From contig DLBY01000018.1 in assembly GCA_002480345.1 (NCBI GenBank), positions 1,911 to 30,440 on the forward strand: 28,530 bases of DNA, in the 5' to 3' direction. Made by a program: the position numbers and the translations under genes. This document shows positions 10,803 through 18,141 of this stretch, one piece after another. The notes beneath the pieces are model-generated. The model searched no databases. It was not told the origin of the DNA and saw only the letters and a program-made list of their open reading frames with translations. The stretch's first letter is position 1. Every line of letters starts with the position of its first letter. The stretch comes from Phycisphaerales bacterium UBA7812. GTDB taxonomy: Bacteria > Planctomycetota > Phycisphaerae > Phycisphaerales > UBA1924.

Positions 10803-11050
10803 CACGTCGCCAAGGCCGTCCGTGCGACCAGAGCGTCTTTCCGCCGATCCGTCTGATCCGCGCCAGGACCGATGCCGACGAGCCTGAAGCGCAAGCGAAG
10901 GAAGGAACAAGGGACGCCTTCGCTTGCGCTTCAGGCTCGTTCATGACAAGCACTCCGCCATCGCACCAGAGACGCGAACATCGTTCCCGCTCCGAGTCCT
11001 TCGCGACCTCCGCATTCGACCCGGCGCACGTCATGCCCCAACAATCCCGC
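10803..11050. other. Intergenic region with palindromic element, before thiL
   Basis: This 248-bp gap separates the DHS-like stop from the thiL start. It contains the long palindrome at 10878-10940 and the only two ACGT tetranucleotides I find in the window (10804-10807 and 11028-11031). Open frames run through it but read as Arg/Ser-rich noise. Confidence 0.5.
10878..10940. repeat. Long perfect inverted repeat, REP/MITE-like palindrome
   Basis: Two perfectly complementary 24-base arms (10878-10901 and 10917-10940) flank a 15-base spacer. The left arm begins acgagcctgaagcgcaagcg. There is no T-run, so it is not a simple terminator. Similar 'GAGCC(T/C)GAAGCGCAAGCGA' palindromes are, from memory, scattered through planctomycete genomes, which suggests an interspersed repeat. 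No second copy is in this window. Confidence 0.7.
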
Positions 11051-12010
11051 ATGTCCGAGGCCGACCTGCTGGCGCACATCCGCGACCGCTCGCGCGACCT
11101 GCACGCCCTCACCGGCCACTTCGGCGAGGTCGTCGTCGGGCCGGGCGACGACTGCGCCGTGATCCGAGAGCCGGGAGGCGGCCTGCTCGTCATCGGCGTC
11201 GATCAACTCGTCGAGGGCCGACACTACGAGCCGGGGACGGAACTGGACCTCGTCGCCCGCAAGTCCGTCGCCCGGGCGGTGTCCGACCTCGCCGCGATGG
11301 GGGCCCGTCCCGCGTGGGGGCTCGCGACGGGGATCCTGCCGGCCGGCTACGCGCACGGCGACGAACTCTTCGACGCGATGGCGAAGTGGGCGAGGCACTT
11401 CGGGTGCCCGCTGATCGGGGGCGACATCGCGTTCAGGCCCAAGGACAGCCCGCTCTCGCTCACCGTCACCGCGGCGGGTCGGATGGATCCCGGCGTCGAT
11501 CCCGTCCTCCGATCCGGGGCGCGCGCCCACGACGAGATCTGGCTCACCGGGCAGGTCGGCGGGAGTTTCGAGTCCGGCTGGCACCTGCGGTTCGAGCCCC
11601 GGATCGACGCGGGCCTCGCCGCGGCGGCGTACCGCTCACCCGGCGGCGCGCGCACGCACGCGATGATCGATCTGTCCGACGGTCTGGGTCGGGATGCGAG
11701 CCGAGTCGGCGCGGCCTCGGGTGTGCGGCTGGAAATCGACGCCGCCCGGCTCCCGATCAGCCACCGTTGTTCGTCGTGGGTCGAGGCGGTGCGCGAGGGC
11801 GAGGACTACGAACTGCTGATCTGCGTTTCGCCCAGGCATCCGGAGATCGAAGCGCCGCCGTTCCGTTGGGGTGCGGAGGGCGCGCCGGGGCTGATCGGGC
11901 CGATCGGGCGTGTGCGCGCGTGCCGCGAGGGCGAGGCACCCGGGGCGACGATCATCGATCCGCACGGGCGCGCGCACGATGCGGCGGAGCTCGGGTGGGA
12001 CCACGGGTGA
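11051..12010 (+). CDS. thiL: Thiamine-monophosphate kinase
   Basis: ThiL phosphorylates thiamine monophosphate to the cofactor thiamine pyrophosphate (cytoplasm). The 319-residue length matches the family (about 320). Visible motifs are GPGDDCAVI with the Mg-binding Asp33-Asp34, SVARAVSDLAAMGARPAWGLAT, LIGGDIAF, HAMIDLSDGLGRD, and REGEDYELL (usually GGEDYEL) near the C-terminus. ATG 11051 (MSEADLLAHI) is chosen. ATG 11033, 18 bases upstream, is equally possible. The frame is open back to 10643 but that part overlaps the DHS-like gene and the palindrome. No SD site is evident. No other thi gene is adjacent; mscS follows after 73 bases. Confidence 0.92.
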   Translation: MSEADLLAHIRDRSRDLHALTGHFGEVVVGPGDDCAVIREPGGGLLVIGVDQLVEGRHYEPGTELDLVARKSVARAVSDLAAMGARPAWGLATGILPAGYAHGDELFDAMAKWARHFGCPLIGGDIAFRPKDSPLSLTVTAAGRMDPGVDPVLRSGARAHDEIWLTGQVGGSFESGWHLRFEPRIDAGLAAAAYRSPGGARTHAMIDLSDGLGRDASRVGAASGVRLEIDAARLPISHRCSSWVEAVREGEDYELLICVSPRHPEIEAPPFRWGAEGAPGLIGPIGRVRACREGEAPGATIIDPHGRAHDAAELGWDHG

Positions 12011-12083
12011 CGGGATCCGTTCGCGTCGGCTCGGCGGGCGTCTTCGTTATCGAAAACCGCCGATCCGGGCCGATGGCTAGTAG

Positions 12084-12971
12084 ATGGAGCCGCTCGAACT
12101 GAGCACCGTGGACCTGATCTACATCGCGATCGTCCTGAGTGGCGGGGCGGTGCTGCTCTGGCGCACGCTGGTGTTCCTCGGGACGGTCCGCGAGGGGCGG
12201 CTGGGCAAACTCCAGCGCCGCCGGCTCTTTGACTCTGTCCCGCGCAAAGACCCCCGCGACAACGGCAAGCAGGTCGCCCTCGAGAAGGGCGAGGAGGCGA
12301 TCCAGCGGCACTTCACTGTCATGCGTCGCGTGCTCATCCCGCTGATCGTGGGGCTCACGCTGCTGCTCGCGGCGCTCCCGATCCTCGCGGAGTCGTCCGC
12401 TTCGGCGGCGTCGATCTTCGGGGCGGTGCTCGCGGTTGTGATCGGTCTTGCCGCCCGTCCGTTCCTCGAGAACGCGATCGCGGGCATCGTCATCAGCGCC
12501 TCGCGTTTGGTGCGCATCGGGGACACCGTTCGCATCGACGATCTGTACGGGACGGTCGAAGACATCACCGCGACGCACACGGCCGTCAAGCTATGGGACT
12601 GGCGGCGCTACCTCGTGCCCAACTCGACGATGCTGCAGCGGGCGTTCCTGAATCACTCGGTGTTCGACACGCTCGAGTGGGCGAATGTCGAATTCTGGGT
12701 GAGCCCCGAGGCGGACATCGCGGAGGTGAAATCGCTCGCGCTCGACGCCGCAACACGGACCGGCAAGGTGGCGGGAGACGAGGCACCGGAGTTCTGGGTC
12801 CGCGAGATGCAGCGTGACGGCGTCTGCTGCGTCGTCGCCGCGTGGGCCGCGACGGCGACGGACGCGTGGGCGCTCCGCAGCGGGGTGCGCGAGCGATTGC
12901 TGGGCGACTTCCGCGAGCGGGGGATCGCGACGATGCTCAGCCGGCACGCGGTGGCGCGCGAAACGATCTGA
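12084..12971 (+). CDS. MscS-family small-conductance mechanosensitive channel
   Basis: This is a 295-residue membrane channel of the type that releases solutes under hypo-osmotic tension. Three hydrophobic spans are seen (about 10-33, 83-101, 109-138). The pore helix run GAVLAVVIGLAARPFLENAIAGIVI is followed by the beta-domain IGDTVRIDDLYGTVEDITATHTAVKLWDWRRYLVPNS, the most conserved part of the family. A basic, hydrophilic cytoplasmic loop (35-80) separates the first two spans, as in YbdG-like members. The C-terminal alpha/beta domain is complete. ATG 12084 directly follows TAGTAG, and there is no SD site. It lies 73 bases after thiL and 94 bases before a small membrane protein on the same strand, a possible transcription unit. 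Confidence 0.9.
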   Translation: MEPLELSTVDLIYIAIVLSGGAVLLWRTLVFLGTVREGRLGKLQRRRLFDSVPRKDPRDNGKQVALEKGEEAIQRHFTVMRRVLIPLIVGLTLLLAALPILAESSASAASIFGAVLAVVIGLAARPFLENAIAGIVISASRLVRIGDTVRIDDLYGTVEDITATHTAVKLWDWRRYLVPNSTMLQRAFLNHSVFDTLEWANVEFWVSPEADIAEVKSLALDAATRTGKVAGDEAPEFWVREMQRDGVCCVVAAWAATATDAWALRSGVRERLLGDFRERGIATMLSRHAVARETI

Positions 12972-13065
12972 TTCCCGGACCCGTGCGCGCAAACCGGGGC
13001 GCCGCATCCCAACAATTGCCCGGAGGACGCTCCGAAAGGGGCGCCCGCTCGGGAAAGGGCTCGGC

Positions 13066-13266
13066 ATGATGTGGATTCTCGGCTTCGCGCTCTGGTGGAC
13101 CTTCGACGACACGCTCGCGGGCGCGATCGGCAATCCGGGGCTGGGGGCGCTGCCCTGGTGGGTGGTGCTGCTCGCGGCGCTCGCGCTGCACATGGCGTGC
13201 GGGGCGGACATCGAGGAGCGGATCAAGTCGCTGCAGGCGGGGCGTGAGAAGAAAGCCTGCAAGTAA
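13066..13266 (+). CDS. Small membrane protein of unknown function (66 aa)
   Basis: Starting at the tandem ATGs 13066/13069, the product reads MMWILGFALWWTFDDTLAG, then a second hydrophobic span LPWWVVLLAALALHMACG, then a charged tail (DIEERIKSLQAGREKKACK). Two membrane spans with a basic C-terminus and five Trp residues are typical of real small membrane proteins rather than a shadow frame. A purine-rich GGGAAAGGG lies just upstream. The frame is open upstream to 12814, but that part overlaps mscS and is Arg-rich. I do not recognise a family. It follows mscS and may be co-transcribed. Confidence 0.6.
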   Translation: MMWILGFALWWTFDDTLAGAIGNPGLGALPWWVVLLAALALHMACGADIEERIKSLQAGREKKACK

Positions 13267-13306
13267 GGCGGTCGGATTGACAACAGCGCCCGTTGTACGG
13301 CGCACG

Positions 13307-13334
13307 AAAAAGCCCCCCGCTTGCGCGAGGGGCT
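13307..13334 (-). terminator. Rho-independent terminator of rpsG
   Basis: On the minus strand a 10-bp stem with one mismatch (13311-13320 with 13325-13334, four-base loop) is followed by TTTTT. It lies about 30 bases after the rpsG stop. It ends the ribosomal unit, so fusA and tuf do not follow. Confidence 0.85.
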
Positions 13335-13363
13335 CGTTGATGATCGTGACCTGTGGATGCCGA

Positions 13364-13858
13364 TCAGCGGGCGAAGTGGCTGAACGCCTTGTTCGCCTCG
13401 GCCATGCGGTGGGTCTGGTCGCGGGTGTTCATCGCCTTGCCCTCGCCCTTCGCGGCCATGATGAGTTCCTCGGCGAGGCGCTCGGCCATGGGGCGGCCCT
13501 TGTCGGCGCGGGCGGCCTGGATGATCCAGCGGAAGGCGAGCGACTGCTGGCGCTTCTTGTTGACCTGGATTGGCACCTGGTAGTTGGCACCGCCGATCCG
13601 CTTGCTGCGGACCTCGACGAAGGGCTTCACATTCTCCACCGCGATGTGGAAGACGGCGAGCCCGTTCTCGGGCTTGTCCTCCGCGGTGGAGCGGGCGAGC
13701 CGCTCGTCGATCAGCTTGAGGGCGTCGTACATCACGCGCTGGGCGCGGGACTTCTTGCCGTCGTACATGATGCAGTTGATGAACTTCGCCAGCACCAGGT
13801 CATCGTGGACCGGATCGGGGCGCAACTGCTCTTCGGACATCGTGATGCGGCCGGCCAT
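13364..13858 (-). CDS. rpsG: 30S ribosomal protein S7
   Basis: S7 nucleates assembly of the 3' domain of 16S rRNA and contacts the E-site tRNA. The 164-residue product has the family motifs KFINCIMYDGKKSRAQRVMYDALKLI, ENVKPFVEVRSKRIGGANYQVPIQV, RWIIQAARADKG and MAERLAEELIMAAKGEGKAMNTRDQTHRMAEANKAFSHFAR. The ATG at 13858 is fixed by a strong SD (AGAAGGAG at 13866-13873, 7 bases away). It lies 193 bases downstream of rpsL, with a terminator-like hairpin and a short ORF between them. In most bacteria fusA and tuf follow; here the unit ends. Confidence 0.98.
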   Translation of the reverse strand: MAGRITMSEEQLRPDPVHDDLVLAKFINCIMYDGKKSRAQRVMYDALKLIDERLARSTAEDKPENGLAVFHIAVENVKPFVEVRSKRIGGANYQVPIQVNKKRQQSLAFRWIIQAARADKGRPMAERLAEELIMAAKGEGKAMNTRDQTHRMAEANKAFSHFAR

Positions 13859-13865
13859 GTCGAAT

Positions 13866-13873
13866 CTCCTTCT
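13866..13873 (-). promoter_or_regulatory. Shine-Dalgarno site of rpsG
   Basis: AGAAGGAG on the minus strand, 7 bases before ATG 13858. It rules out the longer open frame that starts at 13882. Confidence 0.9.
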
Positions 13874-13878
13874 GAGGC

Positions 13879-13974
13879 TCATCTGCCGGTCGATCGTGGT
13901 CGATCGGTCTCGGCTGTCTGTTCACCCGCGCGCCCGGCCTTAGGCGTGCGGATTACTTGCCCGAGCGTCGGCAT
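13879..13974 (-). CDS. Possible 31-aa leader ORF with an S12-like N-terminus
   Basis: This minus-strand ORF lies between the rpsL hairpin terminator and the rpsG SD. It begins MPTLGQVIRTPK; S12 from this window begins MPTINQLVRKPR. Six of twelve residues are identical and four are conservative. The rest (AGRAGEQTAETDRPRSTGR) is unlike S12. Its TGA ends 5 bases before the rpsG SD, so translation could be coupled. There is no SD of its own. It may be a leader peptide, a decayed partial duplication of rpsL, or chance. Confidence 0.25.
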   Translation of the reverse strand: MPTLGQVIRTPKAGRAGEQTAETDRPRSTGR

Positions 13975-13991
13975 TCCGAGCCGGCACTCAA

Positions 13992-14007
13992 CGGGACGAT
14001 CGTCCCG
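13992..14007. repeat. Perfect 16-bp palindrome between rpsL and rpsG
   Basis: cgggacga/tcgtcccg is exactly self-complementary. It sits next to the T-run of the rpsL hairpin, so the minus-strand transcript can form two successive hairpins here. A regulatory role (for example S7 autoregulation, which in E. coli uses the rpsL-rpsG spacer) is inference. Confidence 0.4.
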
Positions 14008-14038
14008 AAACAAACGCCCGTCGCTCTCACGACGGGCG
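14007..14038 (-). terminator. Terminator-like hairpin after rpsL
   Basis: On the minus strand a 9-bp perfect stem (14030-14038 with 14015-14023, 6-base loop) is followed by TTTGTTTC. It begins 14 bases after the rpsL stop. Read-through or attenuation would be needed if rpsG relies on the rpsL promoter. Confidence 0.75.
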
Positions 14039-14051
14039 GCGTGTGATCTGG

Positions 14052-14423
<372 letters not shown>

Positions 14424-14527
14424 GGTTCTGCCTCTGTCAGGGTCGTCGGACCAGCGGGACCCGGTTGTCGGAATCGCGGCGTGCCCACCACGGCACACCA
14501 TCTCCCCACCTCCCGCGGGGAACCTCA

Positions 14528-14555
14528 AGAATAGGCGCCAGACCGGGCGAGGCAA
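14528..14555 (-). promoter_or_regulatory. Probable rpsL promoter
   Basis: On the minus strand TTGCCT (14555-14550), a 16-base spacer and TATTCT (14533-14528) fit a sigma-70-type promoter. The surrounding ten bases CCTATTCTTG recur exactly on the plus strand before the QueD-family gene. Confidence 0.5.
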
Positions 14556-14609
14556 GCGGCAACGCACGGCCGCGCGCGGGAGGCGGGTTCCGGTCCTCCC
14601 GGGTGGGCT

Positions 14610-14619
14610 CCTATTCTTG
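14610..14619 (+). promoter_or_regulatory. -10-like element of the QueD-family gene
   Basis: CCTATTCTTG is identical to the minus-strand element at 14526-14535. TATTCT ends 8 bases before ATG 14626, placing a start of transcription at or next to the start codon. No clear -35 is seen. Confidence 0.4.
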
Positions 14620-14625
14620 CCTCCC

Positions 14626-15093
14626 ATGCGTTACCGCGTCTGCAAATCCTTCGAAGTCGAGAGCGGGCACATGCTCAGCAAGCACCCGGGGCGGTGCCGC
14701 TATCCGCACGGTCATTCGAGGCGGATCGACATCGTGGTCTCCAGCGAGCGTCTCGACGATCACGACATGGTCTGCGATTTCAAGGCGATCAAGCTCGCGG
14801 TCGCGGACCTGCTCGATCGATTCGATCACGCGATGGCCCTCAATGCGGGGGATCCTTTCGCGAAGGAGCTCATCGAGGGCGGCATGGCGAGCCGGGTCGT
14901 GGTGTTCGATGACGAGGACCCCACGACGGAGGTCATGGCGCGGCGCATCTTCGAGGAGGTCACCGCGGCGATCGCGGAGGGGCGGACGCTCACCGACGCG
15001 GACGGGAACGCGTTCGGGTTCCCGACGGGTCTGACGATCGAGCGGGTCCGCGTGACGGAGACCTCCTCGTCGTGGGCCGAGTACGGGATCTGA
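14626..15093 (+). CDS. queD: 6-pyruvoyl-tetrahydropterin synthase / QueD family (6-carboxytetrahydropterin synthase)
   Basis: The 155-residue protein belongs to the T-fold PTPS/QueD family, which converts dihydroneopterin triphosphate to 6-carboxytetrahydropterin (queuosine pathway) or to 6-pyruvoyl-tetrahydropterin. Zinc ligands are His15 in SGHML and His28/His30 in YPHGHS. The catalytic Cys is Cys24 in GRCRYPHGH. Asp67-His68 lie in FDHAMALN, PTTEVMARRIF follows, and the substrate-binding Glu145 is in VTETSSSWAEYG. The sequence is about 30 residues longer than E. coli QueD because of mid-protein loops. The ATG at 14626 follows a -10-like TATTCT by 8 bases and has no SD. No queC, queE or queF gene is nearby, so the pathway is inferred from family alone. 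Confidence 0.85.
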   Translation: MRYRVCKSFEVESGHMLSKHPGRCRYPHGHSRRIDIVVSSERLDDHDMVCDFKAIKLAVADLLDRFDHAMALNAGDPFAKELIEGGMASRVVVFDDEDPTTEVMARRIFEEVTAAIAEGRTLTDADGNAFGFPTGLTIERVRVTETSSSWAEYGI

Positions 15094-15163
15094 ACCCCGA
15101 GCTTGCCGATCCCGTATACCGACAATCGGGGTTCGTTCCCTGGCAGAGACGCACTCGTTTCGT

Positions 15164-15170
15164 GGAGGGA
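15164..15170 (+). promoter_or_regulatory. Shine-Dalgarno site of the HtrA gene
   Basis: GGAGGGA lies a few bases before the tandem ATGs 15174/15177 and excludes the longer open frame that begins inside the upstream gene. Confidence 0.85.
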
Positions 15171-15173
15171 CGC

Positions 15174-16589
15174 ATGATGCTCAACTTCAATCTGATTCGG
15201 AACACCTGCCACGCCGGGCTGCTCTTCGCGGTCTTGGTCGGTCTGTTTCTGGCCCCCGCGGCGCGCGCGCAGTCGGCGGCGGATGATCTGCGATTCGCGA
15301 ACGCGCTCTCCCGCGCGTTCGAGCAGGCGGCCGACAAGGTCGATGCGGCGGTCGTGCACATCACGACCGAAGCGGAGATCCAGCGGTACCGGCAGGACCT
15401 GTTCGGGCGCCGGTTCCGTGTCGGCCCCCCCGAGCTGCGCCAGAACGGGCTGGGGTCGGGCGTCATCATCGACGCGGGCGAGGGGCTCGTGCTCACCAAT
15501 CATCATGTCGTCGCGGAGGGCGATCGGCTCATCGTTCGCCTCGACGACGGACGCGAGATCGAAGCGGAGTTGATCGGGTCCGACGAGCCCACCGACCTCG
15601 CGGTGCTCCGCATCGAGGCGGACGACCTGCACGCGGTCCCCTTCGGCGACAGCGACGCGCTCCGCGTCGGGGAATGGGTCCTCGCGCTGGGCAGCCCCTT
15701 TGGGTTCGAGAGCACCGTGACCGCGGGGATCGTGAGCGCCAAGGGTCGTTCGCTCGATCGTGATCCCAATGAGCCGTCGTATCAAGAGTTCATCCAGACC
15801 GACGCGGCGATCAACCCGGGCAACTCTGGGGGCCCTTTGATCAACCTCGCGGGCGAGGTCGTGGGCATCAACTCCGCGATTATCAGCGCGACCCGGCAGA
15901 GCGCGGGCCTGGGCTTCGCGATCCCCAGCGCCATCGCGGAACGGGTGGTGTCGTCGATTGTGGAGTACGGCCGGGTCCGGCGGGGCTATCTGGGCGTGGA
16001 GATGCGCGACCTGACCCCCGAGCAGCGTCGCTCGTTCGGGCTCCGTCCCGATGTCGGGGTTTCGATCGGGCGCGTGCAGGAGAACACGCCCGCGAAGGAC
16101 GCGGGCCTCGAGGAGGGCGACATCGTCCTGCGGATCAACGGTCGCGAGGTCGTGGGGGGGCTCAACCGCCTGCGGAACCTGATCAGCCTCACCCCTCCGG
16201 GCGAGGAGATCGAGATCGAGGTGCTCCGCAACGAGCGCCCGATCCGGGTCCGCGCCCGCGTCGCGGACATCACCGAGATCCGCGCGGCGCAGCTGGACGG
16301 GACGCCGGTGCATGAGCTGGGCGTGATCGTGCGCGAGATGACGCGCGACACGAGCCGGCGCATGGGGTATTCCCAGCATGTGCCGGGGTTGCTGGTGCTG
16401 GATGTGCAGCCGGGCACGCCCGCGGCCGACGCGGGCATCGAGATCGGGGACATCCTGACGGAGGTCGACGGTTTCAAGGTCGACGACGCGGATGAACTGA
16501 TGCGTGGGCTGCAGAACAGTCTTGCGAACACGATCATCGAGCTCGTCCGGGGTCGGATGCGGGGCACCGTCGAGGTCGAGCTCGACTGA
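15174..16589 (+). CDS. htrA: HtrA/Deg-family periplasmic serine protease with two PDZ domains
   Basis: The 471-residue protein has a signal peptide (hydrophobic AGLLFAVLVGLFLAP, cleavage after ARA at residue 32), a trypsin-like domain and two PDZ domains, the layout of DegP/DegQ. The catalytic triad is His111 (LTNHHVV), Asp141 (TDLAVLRI) and Ser218 (GNSGGPL), spaced as in E. coli DegP. PDZ1 covers about 265-355 (RRGYLGVEM...) and PDZ2 about 365-465 (ELGVIVREM...GLLVLDVQPGTPAADAGIEIGDIL). It degrades or refolds damaged envelope proteins. The start is set by the SD at 15164. TATACC, about 55 bases upstream of the ATG, could be its -10. It follows the QueD-family gene by 80 bases. Confidence 0.95.
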   Translation: MMLNFNLIRNTCHAGLLFAVLVGLFLAPAARAQSAADDLRFANALSRAFEQAADKVDAAVVHITTEAEIQRYRQDLFGRRFRVGPPELRQNGLGSGVIIDAGEGLVLTNHHVVAEGDRLIVRLDDGREIEAELIGSDEPTDLAVLRIEADDLHAVPFGDSDALRVGEWVLALGSPFGFESTVTAGIVSAKGRSLDRDPNEPSYQEFIQTDAAINPGNSGGPLINLAGEVVGINSAIISATRQSAGLGFAIPSAIAERVVSSIVEYGRVRRGYLGVEMRDLTPEQRRSFGLRPDVGVSIGRVQENTPAKDAGLEEGDIVLRINGREVVGGLNRLRNLISLTPPGEEIEIEVLRNERPIRVRARVADITEIRAAQLDGTPVHELGVIVREMTRDTSRRMGYSQHVPGLLVLDVQPGTPAADAGIEIGDILTEVDGFKVDDADELMRGLQNSLANTIIELVRGRMRGTVEVELD

Positions 16590-16656
16590 GGTCTCGACTC
16601 TCTGCCTGCTGTCCCAAGCCTTTGGCACGCTTATGCTTCCCGCTCACAGAGTTCTC

Positions 16657-16662
16657 GGGAGG
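16657..16662 (+). promoter_or_regulatory. Shine-Dalgarno site of the 16671 gene
   Basis: GGGAGG lies 8 bases before ATG 16671. TATGCT at 16632-16637 is a plausible -10 for a short leader. Confidence 0.75.
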
Positions 16663-16670
16663 CACTGGGT

Positions 16671-17816
16671 ATGCGCGCGATCGTCACCGGCCAGGTCGGC
16701 ATGGACAAGAAGCCCTATCTGCAGAAGGTCGCGGATTTCGCGGGCCAGCAGGGCGAGCCGCTCGAGGTCTTCAACATCGGGGACATCATGTACGAGGAGG
16801 CGAAGGATGTCCCGCAGGGGCAGATCCTCAACCTCCCGCTCAGCCGGCTCAACTCGCTCCGTCGTGCGGCCTTCAAGGATGTCATCGCCGCCGCCCGCGA
16901 TCACGAGAACCTCATCGTCAACACGCACGCGACCTTCCGTTGGCGGCACGGCCTGTTCAGCGCTTTCGATTTCGACCAGGTCGAGAAGCTCGCGCCGGAC
17001 CTGATGATCTGCCTGGTGGACAACATCGAGATGGTCCACCACCGCCTCCACGCGGAGCACGACATCGACGCGACGCTCAAGGACTGCATGGTCTGGCGCG
17101 AGGAGGAGCTGCTCGCGACCGAGCTGCTCAGCCAGGCGATCCCGGGGAGCAAGTTCTACATCGTCAGCCGGGGGCGGCACGACGATACCGCGCGCACCAT
17201 GTTCCGCCTGCTCTGCCGCCCCGAGATGCGGAAGGTCTACCCCTCGTTCCCGATGAGCCATGTGGTGGACATGCCCGATGTGCTGGCGGAGATCGACGCC
17301 TTCCGGGCGGCCCTCGCGGAGCACTTCATCACCTTCGACCCGGGCGATGTCGACGAGAAGCTGCTGCTCGATCGGGCGATCGAGGCCGCGAAGCTGGGCA
17401 ATGTCGACCAGTGGCTCGATGTCACCCCCCACACTTTCGGCGGCTCGAAGAAGGCGGGCACCGACCCGCTCCGCGTCCGCGTGCGCGAGGTCCTCGACAT
17501 CGCGGGCGACATCGACGGACAGATCTACATGCGCGACTTCAAGCTCATCGACCAGTCCGACATGATCGTGAGCTATGTGCCCGAACTGCCGGGCGAGGAC
17601 GGCAAGGCCTTCCCCGGGCTCTCCTCGGGGGTGGAGCGAGAGCTCCAGCACGCGTTCGAGCACGCGAAAGAGGTCTATGTCGTCTGGAAGCCGGGCAAGC
17701 AGCCCAGCCCCTTCATCACCGAAACCTGCACGAAGTGGTTCACCAGCACCGACGATGCCCTGACCTACTTCGAGGAGAAGGGCATGTTCGCCGAGAAGAA
17801 CCTGTTCGGGCAGTAA
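16671..17816 (+). CDS. AdkA-like P-loop domain fused to a nucleoside deoxyribosyltransferase-like domain
   Basis: The first 180 or so of 381 residues follow the archaeal adenylate kinase (AdkA) pattern: IVTGQVG..., VFNIGDIMYEEAKD, a helix then NLIVNTHATFRWRHG, and LAPDLMICLVDNIEMVHHRL. The Walker A position reads GQVGMDKKPY instead of GxxGxGK(S/T), so phosphate binding may be altered or lost. The C-terminal part (about 265-381) resembles nucleoside 2-deoxyribosyltransferases: GQIYMRDFKLIDQSDMIVSYVPEL, then SSGVERELQHAFEHAKEVYVVW. The middle (190-265) is unassigned. It has no signal peptide and is probably cytoplasmic. I infer a nucleotide-metabolism or nucleotide-sensing role; no reaction can be named. 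The ATG is fixed by the SD at 16657. It lies 81 bases after htrA and 325 before the kinase. Confidence 0.75.
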   Translation: MRAIVTGQVGMDKKPYLQKVADFAGQQGEPLEVFNIGDIMYEEAKDVPQGQILNLPLSRLNSLRRAAFKDVIAAARDHENLIVNTHATFRWRHGLFSAFDFDQVEKLAPDLMICLVDNIEMVHHRLHAEHDIDATLKDCMVWREEELLATELLSQAIPGSKFYIVSRGRHDDTARTMFRLLCRPEMRKVYPSFPMSHVVDMPDVLAEIDAFRAALAEHFITFDPGDVDEKLLLDRAIEAAKLGNVDQWLDVTPHTFGGSKKAGTDPLRVRVREVLDIAGDIDGQIYMRDFKLIDQSDMIVSYVPELPGEDGKAFPGLSSGVERELQHAFEHAKEVYVVWKPGKQPSPFITETCTKWFTSTDDALTYFEEKGMFAEKNLFGQ

Positions 17817-18141
17817 TCCGCGACAAGCGGGCGAGTTCAATGGCCGTGCACGCTCGCTCAGGCCTCGGTCGGACTACTCGTGAAGAATGGCACGCGTTGT
17901 TCCCCATGAGGGGATCCGCGTCGGAGGAGACCGGGCGATCGGGTGCGCAGCGGGCCCCGCGCATCCGAGATGTGCATCCGGCTCTGCGCACCGTGACGCA
18001 TGACCTTGCGGAAACGCCCGGCATCGGGGCGGTCGGGTCGTATGTCCATCGATCAGCGTGGATGGGCACGAACCTCGTCGTCTCCTTGATCCGGACCCGG
18101 GACACGCCGATAGGGGGGTGACCCGGGAGGAGTCGTTGCGC
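17817..18141. other. 325-bp intergenic region with inverted repeats
   Basis: No gene is supported here. It holds a 9-bp perfect inverted repeat, GGTGCGCAG (17942-17950) with CTGCGCACC (17984-17992), whose 33-base interior contains the direct repeat GCATCCG twice. A small TCCCC/GGGGA hairpin precedes it. TTGATC (about 18087) and GATAGG 17 bases on are a weak promoter candidate for the kinase. Confidence 0.4.

Noticed and set aside
13277..13305. Perfect TTGACA at 13277-13282 as a plus-strand promoter
   Set aside because: There is no -10 at the proper distance, and only convergent rpsG lies ahead.
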